From Acholoe squamosa (taxonomy: Eukaryota > Annelida > Polychaeta > Phyllodocida > Polynoidae): 64,000 nt of DNA. The notes under the pieces are model-generated. The model saw nothing but the letters and a program-made list of their open reading frames with translations, was not told where the DNA came from and searched no databases. The stretch spans positions 41,392,002 to 41,456,001 of the forward strand of contig OX439046.1 of the NCBI GenBank assembly GCA_949317995.1. Direction: 5' to 3'. This document shows, in pieces, positions 55,914 through 64,000 of this stretch (within the stretch, counting starts at the first letter, position 1; the number at the start of each line of letters is the position of its first letter). The translations under genes were made by a program, and so were the position numbers.

Positions 55914-56404
55914 GGGAGTAAACTACTCCTTTTTCCGGCTTTTACGGCGCCGGGGCCGGCACAAACGGAGTCTGTCTACCAGGAGACAGACTCTGGAGGA
56001 GCAGCGGGGGGTTTGCTTAGCCGGTAAAATCCAAGAAGGGAGCGAGCTCGACCGTCTTGGACGTTACCGAAAACAAATATGGCGACAGGCCAGCTTTCGT
56101 GACGTCATTTCCCCGCGGTCCGCGAGGTCACGAGAGGTCAGCCGAGACTGGACACGGTGACGTCATGCGGAAACGCACGTGCTACAGGCGGTACATCAAC
56201 AAACTGATTGTTTTTAGGTAATTATCGCTCACCCCGATGACTCGACTGGGGATTTAAGTGGAGATTATGGAAAGCTTAAGCAAATCCACCGGATTATCCG
56301 TCCACTACCCATTGGTACATCATGCGGGGGCGACAAATAAGCCTTTAGGGTCAGTTGTCATCCGTTCCTCTAAATGTAAACATTACACTCGTTGTGTATA
56401 CAGG
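55914..56404 (-). promoter_or_regulatory. Spacer between pol and ORF3 of element 3: CRE/E-box promoter-like region, hairpin and acceptor
   Basis: Two perfect CRE palindromes TGACGTCA (56100-56107 and 56158-56165), an E-box CACGTG (56176-56181) and a YY1-like AAATATGGCGAC (56076-56087) lie in CpG-rich sequence. Toward ORF3 there is a perfect 10-bp hairpin GAGTCTGTCT/AGACAGACTC (55968-55977 and 55984-55993, 6-nt loop). A splice-acceptor-like pyrimidine tract ending CTGCTCCTCCAG on the minus strand ends at 55993. Either an internal promoter or splicing could express ORF3. Confidence 0.5.
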
Positions 56405-59400
56405 TTAGGTCACTGCAGTCCTCTGGGCAATTCGGGGGCTGCGGCGAACGTATCTCCCCTTCTCGGATAGTTCTTTATCGGACCTGACAGTCTGAAGAGC
56501 TTTCTCTAGGTGCTTCTTAGCCTTAGAAACACCTTTCCTCTTCTTTTTGTCTTCACCTGCCGAGACTTTTTTAACTCCCCCACGCTTAATCGGTGTTGGC
56601 GTGGGTGTTACTGATTCGGAACACTTTTTGGGTCTACCCTGACCACGCTTCACTGTAGTGTTCTTTACCTGGTCTATTATGCGATTCTGATTCAGGATCC
56701 TTTCGGAACCTTCACCATACATTTCTGTGGAGGTCTCCCTCCCAGACCATCTCCTTAATCTAGCCACATTTGACTTATAGAGTCGACCAAGGTCAGATTT
56801 AATAATTACGGTACAATCACTGATAATTTGTGTTATAGTAAAGGGACCGTCCCAATTAGACGCTAATTTTATGTGTCTAAGTGGTTCATGTAATCTAAGG
56901 ACTCTGTCTCCGGATTGGAATTTCCGATGTTTTAGATCGGTATCGTATCCTACTTTCTGCCATTTGGCACTTTTCTCCAAATCAATTCGGACAGACTCAT
57001 ATGCTTTTCTAAATCTGTCTCTTAAACATTCCACAAAAACTACATGGCAAGGTAGTTCAGGGTCCATTCCTACGACTCCAAAAACTAGGTCAGCAGGCAT
57101 TATCAAATCTTCTCCGAATACTAAAAGGTTCGGAGAACAATTTGTACTTGAATGTACTGTACTATTATAAGCATGTGTCACAAAATGACATTGCTCATCC
57201 CAGTCATCCATATGTTCATTAACGAGTGACTTTAGGACTTGGATGAGGGTTCTATTGAACCTTTCCACCAATCCGTCGCTTTGTGGTCTATACGGATTGG
57301 TTCTAGTCTTGCAAATAGCCAAGTACTCGCACATACCCTGCCAGAGATTTGATTCGAATTCTCTGCCTTGGTCACTGTGTAACATTAATGGTACACCGAA
57401 GCTTAGTACCCAACCTTTTACAAAAGCTTCGGCACAAGTAATTGCTTTGTGGTCCGGTAGTGGAAATACTTTAGTGTATTTCGTATAATAATCACACACT
57501 ACCATCATACAGGTATTATCATTAGCGGTTGTATTAAATCCACTAATAATATCTACCCCGATTCTTGCGAATCTAACTCCGAAAAGTTCTTGGGATAGGG
57601 GAAGTTTGCCCATCCCGGGTCCGGGTTTGTTTTTACAACAATCCGGACAGGTGGTTACCCATCTTTGCAAGTCCCGTGTCATGCCAGGCCAATAGTATTT
57701 CTTGGAAAGTCGTGTTAGCGAGCGTTTCCTTCCGAAATGACCACTGCTCCGATGTCCATGACAGAAGTACATAATGTCATGTCTCATGGCATGTGGTATC
57801 ACCACTTGCATGATTCTACCACCATTATTACATGGCTTCCAATGGTATAACACGCCTTTCCGGACTTCAAGCTCGGTCCATTGAGCAAGAAACCTTCTCA
57901 TTTCTCGATTTTCCAGAGAGACCTCTGGTCTAACTGGACGTATACCCTTTGGTACTAATTGCAGTAGCTGTGCAGTTATCGAGTCAGCTTCCTGGAAATG
58001 TCGTATGTGATCCATAGACCAATCCAGTATACTGGCAACTAGGGGTACGAATGGTCTTCGAATCCCTGCTAACACTGCCTTATGAGCTCCACAATCAGTA
58101 CAATCCGGATTATCACATTTCCGGATTGGTATTCGAGACAAAGCATCAGCATTTAAATGCTTAACTCCGGGTCTATGCTGAATCTGTTGATGTTCAAGCC
58201 CATATTCGGATAAATGGGCTAGCCATCGGCCTAACATGCCTTCAGCATCTCGGAAGTTCAGTAGCCACCTTAAAGAGGAATGATCCGTACGCAAAGTAAA
58301 GTTCGTTCCCCATAGAAAATGTTTGAACTTCTTGGTATATACGACTACTGCTAACAACTCTCTTTTGGTTGTGCAGTAATTGCACTGGGTCTTGCTCAGT
58401 GTATTGCTGGCAAAGGCAATTGGCACTTCTTTCCCATTTTGGACTTGCGAGAGAGCTGCACCAATGCTATCATTACTAGCATCAGTATCCAGTATGAAAT
58501 GATCCGTCTCATTCGGATATTGCAATACGGGAGTACTCGTGAACAGGTCTTTTAGCTTTTGGAAAGCGGTTTCCTGTTCATGCGTCCAAGGAAATTTTTC
58601 CTTGGTACTTCCTGGAGTCCAGTTAGCTATTGCTTGTAATGGGTAACTGACTCTAGAATAATTCGGAATAAATTCCCTGTAATAGGAACAGAATCCTAAA
58701 AAGGACCTCACTTCTTTGGGTGTTTTAGGTCTATTCCAATTCGTAACTGATTCGATTTTTTCCGGATCAGCCTTTATTCCTTCATCACTGATGATGCGGC
58801 CCAAATAATTTATGGACTTTCTAAACATGTGGCATTTCTTAGGTTTCAATTTGAGACCATTTGAAATAATACGTTCTAGTACCATTTTTAGGTTATTAGA
58901 ACATTCTTCGAATGTTTTTCCGAAGACAATGACATCGTCTAGATATACAAGACATCTTTTCCACAATAAATCACTTAGAATTGTTTCCATCATTGCTTCA
59001 AATGTTGCAGGTGCATTGCACAATCCAAACGGCATTACATTATATTGGAATAATCCAATATGACTTGAAAATGCAGTTTTCTCCATATCTGAAGGGTTCA
59101 TTCCCACTTGCCAATAGCCTGATTGCAAGTCTAGGGTACAAAACCAACTGTTTCCTCCTAAGGAGTCAATGGTTTCATCTATTCTCGGTAATGGATACGA
59201 ATTCTTTTTCGTTATTCCATTCAACTTCCTGTAGTCTATGCAGAAACGGATAGTACCGTCTTTCTTTGTTACCATACACACAGGACTACTCCATGGACTA
59301 TTAGAAGGGACTATTACATCCTGTTCCAACATCTTATTTATTTCATCCTCAGCTACTCTCTTTTTTGCTAAGGGTAACCGTCTATACGGTATCTTAAAGG

Positions 59401-60490
59401 GTTCGGCATCCCCAGTATCTATTTTATGTAATACCTTATTTGTCGTACCTAGTTTTTCACCAGGTTTGGCAAAGGCAGTATGATACTGACAGAGCATATC
59501 ATAGAACTCTTTCCGGTGTTCCGGATCTTCTAATGAAGTTTCTTCATACAACTTAAGTAAGTCTTCCGAAATTTCATCATCTCCTGTTACCTTCTGTAAG
59601 CTTAGCTTGCTATCCGTTACAGTTTCCGAAAGGGTCACGTTTCCAAAAACTTGTCCCTTTTTCAAGTAGATAGTAGTGTTTCCAGTATTGGAGACAGGTA
59701 CTACCGACCAGGATGCATTCGCTACTATCGTGTCTACAGAATTTAATCCAATACCTGACAAAGTAACTACATCCGGTTCTATCACTGCAGGTTTGTTACG
59801 CATTGCAGGATCACTTCTTACAAGCACATCACAGGCTACTCCCGGAGGGATTCGCACAGTGTGTGCCACACTAGCCATACTGCTCACTTGTCTCAGTGCA
59901 CATCTAACCTTCACGGGGTACGGGTATCTCACACTCAACACTCCTGTTTGGGGTTCCAATACAGCACCATACAGGGATGCGAAATCTAACCCGAGTATCC
60001 CCTCATCTGCTATATCCGCAACGGTGGCGCTCATGACATAGTCATGTATACCATCTAACTGTAGTCTCACACAAGTTCTACCATACGTTTGCAAGGTACT
60101 GCCGTCGGCCGTCTGAGCACTTCCTCCCGATTTGAGAGTATCATGTTCATCCGGTATAAGGTCGTAGAACCCCTTGGAGATACAAGAGTGGCTAGCTCCC
60201 GTATCCACAAGGAATTCGGCAGACCTTCCGTTAACAGTAAGGCAAACATACCACCGCCTTCCGTTTAGAACAGAGGGCATGTCCGTGACAATCGGAACGT
60301 CATTTTTCACACCAGGAGTCAATCCACATCCTTTTAAGAATTCCAGACAAGGATGACCCGGGGGCAGGTGGGCACCACAGACCTTGGCTAACGAATAGCC
60401 GCCTGCCTCGTTACTGATATTGGGTTTCCCCTGTGCTCCCATAGCACCTGTTATATCAGCTTCCCTAACCTTCCGGGTGTCTACAACCAC
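56405..60490 (-). CDS. pol: pol of element 3: protease, RT, RNase H, integrase
   Basis: Intact 1361-codon frame (GTG-initiated as listed; it is open upstream into the end of gag). Residues 96-100 are the protease DTGAS, with 'GILGLDFASLYG' at 164-175. RT spans about 370-560 with 'DLQSGYWQ', 'MPFGLCNAPATFE' and YLDD at 516-519. RNase H is at about 665-785 ('DTDAS', 'RTDHSSL', 'NADALSR'). Integrase has an HHCC finger (H913, H918, C948, C951) and catalytic D980, D1040 and E1076 (35-residue spacing). A GPF/Y module is at 1211-1247. The basic tail has an AT-hook-like RGQGRPKK (1280-1287) but no chromodomain. Domain order is classic Ty3/Gypsy. Relative to gag the frame is -1, overlapping gag's last ~14 codons, so a -1 shift or other recoding is expected. 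Confidence 0.95.
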   Translation of the reverse strand: MVVDTRKVREADITGAMGAQGKPNISNEAGGYSLAKVCGAHLPPGHPCLEFLKGCGLTPGVKNDVPIVTDMPSVLNGRRWYVCLTVNGRSAEFLVDTGASHSCISKGFYDLIPDEHDTLKSGGSAQTADGSTLQTYGRTCVRLQLDGIHDYVMSATVADIADEGILGLDFASLYGAVLEPQTGVLSVRYPYPVKVRCALRQVSSMASVAHTVRIPPGVACDVLVRSDPAMRNKPAVIEPDVVTLSGIGLNSVDTIVANASWSVVPVSNTGNTTIYLKKGQVFGNVTLSETVTDSKLSLQKVTGDDEISEDLLKLYEETSLEDPEHRKEFYDMLCQYHTAFAKPGEKLGTTNKVLHKIDTGDAEPFKIPYRRLPLAKKRVAEDEINKMLEQDVIVPSNSPWSSPVCMVTKKDGTIRFCIDYRKLNGITKKNSYPLPRIDETIDSLGGNSWFCTLDLQSGYWQVGMNPSDMEKTAFSSHIGLFQYNVMPFGLCNAPATFEAMMETILSDLLWKRCLVYLDDVIVFGKTFEECSNNLKMVLERIISNGLKLKPKKCHMFRKSINYLGRIISDEGIKADPEKIESVTNWNRPKTPKEVRSFLGFCSYYREFIPNYSRVSYPLQAIANWTPGSTKEKFPWTHEQETAFQKLKDLFTSTPVLQYPNETDHFILDTDASNDSIGAALSQVQNGKEVPIAFASNTLSKTQCNYCTTKRELLAVVVYTKKFKHFLWGTNFTLRTDHSSLRWLLNFRDAEGMLGRWLAHLSEYGLEHQQIQHRPGVKHLNADALSRIPIRKCDNPDCTDCGAHKAVLAGIRRPFVPLVASILDWSMDHIRHFQEADSITAQLLQLVPKGIRPVRPEVSLENREMRRFLAQWTELEVRKGVLYHWKPCNNGGRIMQVVIPHAMRHDIMYFCHGHRSSGHFGRKRSLTRLSKKYYWPGMTRDLQRWVTTCPDCCKNKPGPGMGKLPLSQELFGVRFARIGVDIISGFNTTANDNTCMMVVCDYYTKYTKVFPLPDHKAITCAEAFVKGWVLSFGVPLMLHSDQGREFESNLWQGMCEYLAICKTRTNPYRPQSDGLVERFNRTLIQVLKSLVNEHMDDWDEQCHFVTHAYNSTVHSSTNCSPNLLVFGEDLIMPADLVFGVVGMDPELPCHVVFVECLRDRFRKAYESVRIDLEKSAKWQKVGYDTDLKHRKFQSGDRVLRLHEPLRHIKLASNWDGPFTITQIISDCTVIIKSDLGRLYKSNVARLRRWSGRETSTEMYGEGSERILNQNRIIDQVKNTTVKRGQGRPKKCSESVTPTPTPIKRGGVKKVSAGEDKKKRKGVSKAKKHLEKALQTVRSDKELSEKGRYVRRSPRIAQRTAVT

Positions 60491-60600
60491 CTCGGTGTTA
60501 GGCGATCTTGTTACTTCATGTGAACTATCATCACGGATGGTGATATCATGGCAAGATTTGTCACTGGGATCCCCTTCTTTGCCCCTCGGGAGACCCCTCC

Positions 60601-63498
60601 TTAGTTTTCCTCTGTACTTACTCCAGAGACACTCTCCTGTCTACGAGGGACAGGTTTTTCAGCCATACATTCTGGAGCATAATGCCCCAGTTTCTGGCAT
60701 CTGAAACATCTCCTCTGGGATTTGTCAACTCTCGGTCTCTTTAGAGCTTCTGTTAATCCGGCTAATAATGTTTCCATCATGTTAGTCGGAGCAACAGTGG
60801 CTGCTACAGTTGGGTTCGCCGTAGAGGCTACACTGCCAGGTTGAGTTGATCCGGAAGCTGTTTTACCAGCAACTGATCCTCCTCTCCCTCTCGAATGTAC
60901 TTTCCTATACCGCTTTTGTCGGTAATATTTTCCAGCTACATGCACTGAACCAATATAATCTCCGTTTTCATCGGAGACATATTCATCATTCTCATCAACT
61001 TCACTCGATTCAACCGGAGCTAATTGGGAAGTATCGTATACCGGAGCAGGTGTACCTCCGTATTGGAATGGAGCTGCTCTTATTGGATTAGGTCCGAGAC
61101 CTACCAGACGTTTCTTCATGTCATGTCCATCGATTGCTATGAACAGATCACTGAAGGAAGTGTCATCTTTCCAAGAGTCCCAGACCACTTGCTTGTGATC
61201 CGGATCACGCAATCCACTGTAGAATTGTATAAACAATTCTTGTAGATAACAATCATCATCATGAGCCCAATTTGGACGTGCTTTCGAAAGCAAGTCCTGT
61301 AGCTCCAAACCAAAGACTTTGTGTGATTCTTTAGGTTTTTGTGTCCTCTTCTTAAAGCTTACCCACGGATCTTCTCTAACGATTGATCCGAAAAGGTATG
61401 CGGCACATTCGACCAATTGATCATAGGTACCATATATTCCGTAAGCTGCTCTCCATTGGTTGAGAGCTACTTTTCCGCCTTTATTTAACCAACAAATCAA
61501 ATATGGCAGAGCTTCTTCTTTTGTCCAGCCACTACAATTGACTTCGTCAACAAAAGCTTGATACCTGTCCTTCCATGGATCATTAGAATCATATGGAGGG
61601 GGTATCCGTGCCTGCCTACGTGCCGGATTATTACATCCGCGTAGTCTATCTGCTTCTCGCATGCTCCAGTTCATGACTTCCATGCCGTCTGCTCCCTTTC
61701 GGTAGCAGTCAATGCCAAGGTTTTGTATACATTGGCTTCTATCAAAGATGGTTTGCATCCCTGCAGGCATAGAAGTTCTCCTGTTAGGTTTCCTGCCATC
61801 TCCTCCTGATCCTGATCCTCCGAATCCGGATCCTCCTGGGCCGCCTGGAGGGTTTCCTCCTGGTGGACCATTATTATTAGAGCCTCCAGATGAACCACCA
61901 GGGTATCCACTATTGTGACCGGTGTTTCCAGAAGAAGCATATCTAGGGTAAGAATCATTTTGATTCCATCCCTGGTTATAGCTATTACCATTCTGATAAT
62001 TGCCACTTCCCGATGGATTATAATTATTTCTATATCCATAGGAAGATGTTCTCGGTTGGTACGTACCGCCGTTGATATTGTTTTGTGGCGGATTTGGTCT
62101 CGGAAAACGTCCATCAGTAGGACCATTACCAGAACCTGGGGGTGGATTCGGTAATCTTGGTACTGCTGGTGTACTGTGGCCGGGTTGGGGGAAATATGAA
62201 GGTGGTGTCAACATATGTCTCATTGGTCCGGGTGCTCTTGGTTGTGCCACGGGTGAATTATTATTATTCCCTGTAGCACCATCGTGAGTCGCTTTGATTT
62301 TGTGACTCAAATCTGGTATGGGTGGTGCTGGTCCTATCGTATCCAGCATTGGAACTACTGGTTTAGATGCGGTTCCATTTACTGCAGCATTATCCGGTTT
62401 CTTATAGATTCCGGATACCACATTCTTGTCAGCCCCATCATCAACGAATGGGCTGTATCTAATTGGGGTTGCATCTTTAGATGTCTTTCCCAACATTGTA
62501 GATACTACAGCTGGGTCTATATTACCTATAGTTAACTGGGCTGCTTCTACATATTTATCTAGAGTTATTGCAGTGGCCTGCAATTCCTGAAGCTCATTCG
62601 TGAGTTTCTGTCTATCCTCCTCCAGTTGTTTGTTGTAAGCTATGATGCCTACCCGGATGGTTTCATTATCTTCAGCTTGTTTACTGCACTGAAGTTTCAA
62701 TTTATCCAACTCCTCCTGATAATGGCGAATTTCGGATTCGAATTTTGTCTTATCAAGGTTTAGTTGGTCGTTCGTATCTATGTATGTTTGGATACGAATG
62801 TGCCTATTATCATATTCTTTATTGAATGAATCTCTCATAGATTGAAGTTTTAGTTCTTCACTCTCGAGTTCTTTCATGTACTCGCTCCTTCTGGCTTCGA
62901 ATTCCTTTCGCATGCCAGTTAGGTCCTCTTCCATTTGAAGTTTTTCATGCAATACTTCATCCTTAGCTTTGACCAAGGTATTTAAATTCTCGTTCAAAGT
63001 TACATAAGTTTCATTCAACAACAGGACATCCGGTCGTTTTAATTCTTCACCTTCCGGTACCGCATAGGTTAAGTCGCCATTTATAGCGCTATAATCTAAT
63101 ATTGGTAATTCGGGCCTGGGTAACCTATAAGGTAGTTCTCCGAATGTTACCCTTTTTCGCATTGGTGCCGGATGTTCTGGGTTAGTACTACCACCGACTT
63201 CGAACATCGAATCACATAATTCGTCAACAATTGAATGCTGGCCTATTAAGTTACTATGTCTCTGTATGGACTGTTCGCGTCGTACAGAGTCTGGCAGATT
63301 CTCTTCACTATCATTATAGTGGGGTCCGGGATCTCTCCAGGATGCTGATTCTGCATCTTGTGAGTCCGAATGGGCTTGGAGCATTAGCGATCCATTTCCA
63401 TTCTCTTGGGCAAGTGATTGCCCTGCTGGGTTAGCTTCCCTAAGGGTGTCTAACCCATGTACTAGCCGTTCGGACGTTATAACGTCCGGGCTATACAC
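60601..63498 (-). CDS. gag: gag of element 3 (965 codons, coiled coil, low-complexity, capsid, zinc knuckle)
   Basis: Intact frame opening with GTG at 63498, only about 10 nt past the primer-binding site; the first internal ATG is near 63384 (about residue 39). Residues 155-320 are a long charged coiled coil. 400-575 are Pro/Asn/Gly/Tyr-rich low complexity, resembling a prion-like domain. 590-800 is the capsid-like region ('WKDRYQAFVDEVNCSGWTK', 'LICWLNKGGKVALNQWRAAYG', 'FIQFYSGLRDPDHKQVVWDSW'). A canonical CCHC knuckle 'CFRCQKLGHYAPEC' is at 931-944. It is about twice the length of typical Gypsy Gag, mostly from the N-terminal coiled coil and linker. The stop TAA (60603-60601) sits in a GAAAACTAAGGAGGG context nearly identical to element 1. 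Confidence 0.93.
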   Translation of the reverse strand: MYSPDVITSERLVHGLDTLREANPAGQSLAQENGNGSLMLQAHSDSQDAESASWRDPGPHYNDSEENLPDSVRREQSIQRHSNLIGQHSIVDELCDSMFEVGGSTNPEHPAPMRKRVTFGELPYRLPRPELPILDYSAINGDLTYAVPEGEELKRPDVLLLNETYVTLNENLNTLVKAKDEVLHEKLQMEEDLTGMRKEFEARRSEYMKELESEELKLQSMRDSFNKEYDNRHIRIQTYIDTNDQLNLDKTKFESEIRHYQEELDKLKLQCSKQAEDNETIRVGIIAYNKQLEEDRQKLTNELQELQATAITLDKYVEAAQLTIGNIDPAVVSTMLGKTSKDATPIRYSPFVDDGADKNVVSGIYKKPDNAAVNGTASKPVVPMLDTIGPAPPIPDLSHKIKATHDGATGNNNNSPVAQPRAPGPMRHMLTPPSYFPQPGHSTPAVPRLPNPPPGSGNGPTDGRFPRPNPPQNNINGGTYQPRTSSYGYRNNYNPSGSGNYQNGNSYNQGWNQNDSYPRYASSGNTGHNSGYPGGSSGGSNNNGPPGGNPPGGPGGSGFGGSGSGGDGRKPNRRTSMPAGMQTIFDRSQCIQNLGIDCYRKGADGMEVMNWSMREADRLRGCNNPARRQARIPPPYDSNDPWKDRYQAFVDEVNCSGWTKEEALPYLICWLNKGGKVALNQWRAAYGIYGTYDQLVECAAYLFGSIVREDPWVSFKKRTQKPKESHKVFGLELQDLLSKARPNWAHDDDCYLQELFIQFYSGLRDPDHKQVVWDSWKDDTSFSDLFIAIDGHDMKKRLVGLGPNPIRAAPFQYGGTPAPVYDTSQLAPVESSEVDENDEYVSDENGDYIGSVHVAGKYYRQKRYRKVHSRGRGGSVAGKTASGSTQPGSVASTANPTVAATVAPTNMMETLLAGLTEALKRPRVDKSQRRCFRCQKLGHYAPECMAEKPVPRRQESVSGVSTEEN

Positions 63499-63507
63499 CA
63501 GAATTAA

Positions 63508-63522
63508 CTGGTCACGGCACCA
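63508..63522 (-). promoter_or_regulatory. Primer-binding site of element 3
   Basis: Minus strand TGGTGCCGTGACCAGT starts 1 nt after the 5' LTR. Its first 12 nt complement the 3' end GTCACGGCACCA, which matches animal tRNA-His. Confidence 0.7.
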
Positions 63523-63523
63523 G

Positions 63524-63900
63524 TGTAAGGGTTTGTGGCCTTACGGACCTGGGGGGTTCGGGTCTTACGATTCGGAAAGAAAGAGTAAGACAGTATTCCA
63601 AGTGTATGCCAACGGTTAGGTTTATTACTTAATGCACACTCACGGCTGCCGAATGATATCAAAGAGGCAGCTAATATTAAAAGACAGTGGTTTACATAGT
63701 GTGGAGGCCAGAAGGGCCTCTGACGTAGCGGCTGAGCCCTGGGCTTTATATACGGACCCAGGTGTTCGTCGTCAGATGTCCCCACAGACCCGGATCGGTG
63801 CTGCCACCTATCCGGAACCTGAGGAACGTCCGACGACTCGACTCACCCGCCACGTCAGACGGTACCCAACTCCTATGGTTTAGTAAAGTGTACCTCTACA
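63524..63900 (-). repeat. 5' LTR of element 3
   Basis: 377 bp, base for base the same as 51060-51436 in my comparison. A minus-strand frame crosses from it toward the primer-binding site but stops at 63504. Confidence 0.93.
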
Positions 63901-64000
63901 CTACTTACACATATTATCCTAACCCCATCTCTATACTACTTACACATATTATCCTAACCCCATCTCTATACTACTTACACATATTATCCTAACCCCATCT
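63901..64000. repeat. 35-bp minisatellite, right part
   Basis: The array interrupted at 51059 resumes with CTACTTACACATATTATCC and the same 35-bp unit, running off the window end. Confidence 0.9.

Larger units (their letters stand above)
51060..63900 (-). mobile_element. Ty3/Gypsy element 3, full length and apparently intact, with ORF3
   Basis: 12,841 bp bounded by 377-bp LTRs in which I see no differences, and by a 4-bp target duplication CTAC (51056-51059 and 63901-63904) in the minisatellite. Reading leftward: 5' LTR, primer-binding site, gag (965 codons), pol (1361 codons), a 490-bp spacer, ORF3 (up to 988 codons), a 1.5-kb 3' UTR, polypurine tract CTGGGGGAGTGG and 3' LTR. All three frames are uninterrupted. 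The lack of LTR divergence and intact frames indicate a very recent, possibly active insertion. Confidence 0.95.

Overview
The window is accessory, repeat-dominated DNA from an invertebrate animal genome. No complete host gene is visible. The animal origin is indicated by a Maverick/adintovirus-like capsid locus, Ty3/Gypsy retrotransposons with long terminal repeats (LTRs), a LINE reverse-transcriptase relic, MITEs, foldback elements and satellites. A marine lophotrochozoan such as a mollusc would fit the satellites rich in TGACCTTGACCTT-type words, but that is a weak inference and the species is not determined.

Layout. 1-3057 (+) is a decayed Maverick/adintovirus-like capsid block: integrase tail with chromodomain, penton-like protein, basic core-like protein, and a hexon-like protein of the 'F54H12.2-like' family. 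A broken family-B DNA polymerase of the same kind lies on the minus strand at about 3990-4640. 3083-3322 is a dense cluster of AGGTCA half-sites. 4681-5045 is a solo LTR. About 7113-18780 (-) is Gypsy element 1, 5'-truncated and decayed. It is interrupted at 14578-15265 by a 688-bp miniature LTR retrotransposon (TRIM) whose two 221-bp LTRs each contain a tRNA gene. 18781-21029 holds a LINE relic and a MITE. 21030-28839 (-) is Gypsy element 2, with two LTRs about 8% diverged and no gag. 31475-34587 is a foldback element carrying a nested solo LTR. 35218-36494 may hold terminal exons of a host gene. 41890-43330 is a ~185-bp satellite. 46439-48180 is a second foldback element. 50303-51059 is a 35-bp minisatellite. 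51060-63900 (-) is Gypsy element 3, 12.8 kb, with apparently identical LTRs and three long open frames, inserted in the minisatellite, which resumes at 63901.

Main biology. The three Gypsy elements are one family. Each carries, after pol, a third reading frame (ORF3) that is not an envelope: element 3 encodes 982-988 aa with an acidic block, two zinc-finger-like motifs and a C-terminal helical region, and no membrane segment. The finger geometry is conserved in element 1. Both elements 1 and 3 have promoter-like DNA just upstream of ORF3 (TATA, CCAAT and E-box in element 1; two CRE palindromes and an E-box in element 3). Element 3 looks recently active. The TRIM is the second notable system: each LTR contains a complete Pol III tRNA gene with tRNA-Ala features, and its primer-binding site is almost complementary to the 3' end of that same tRNA.
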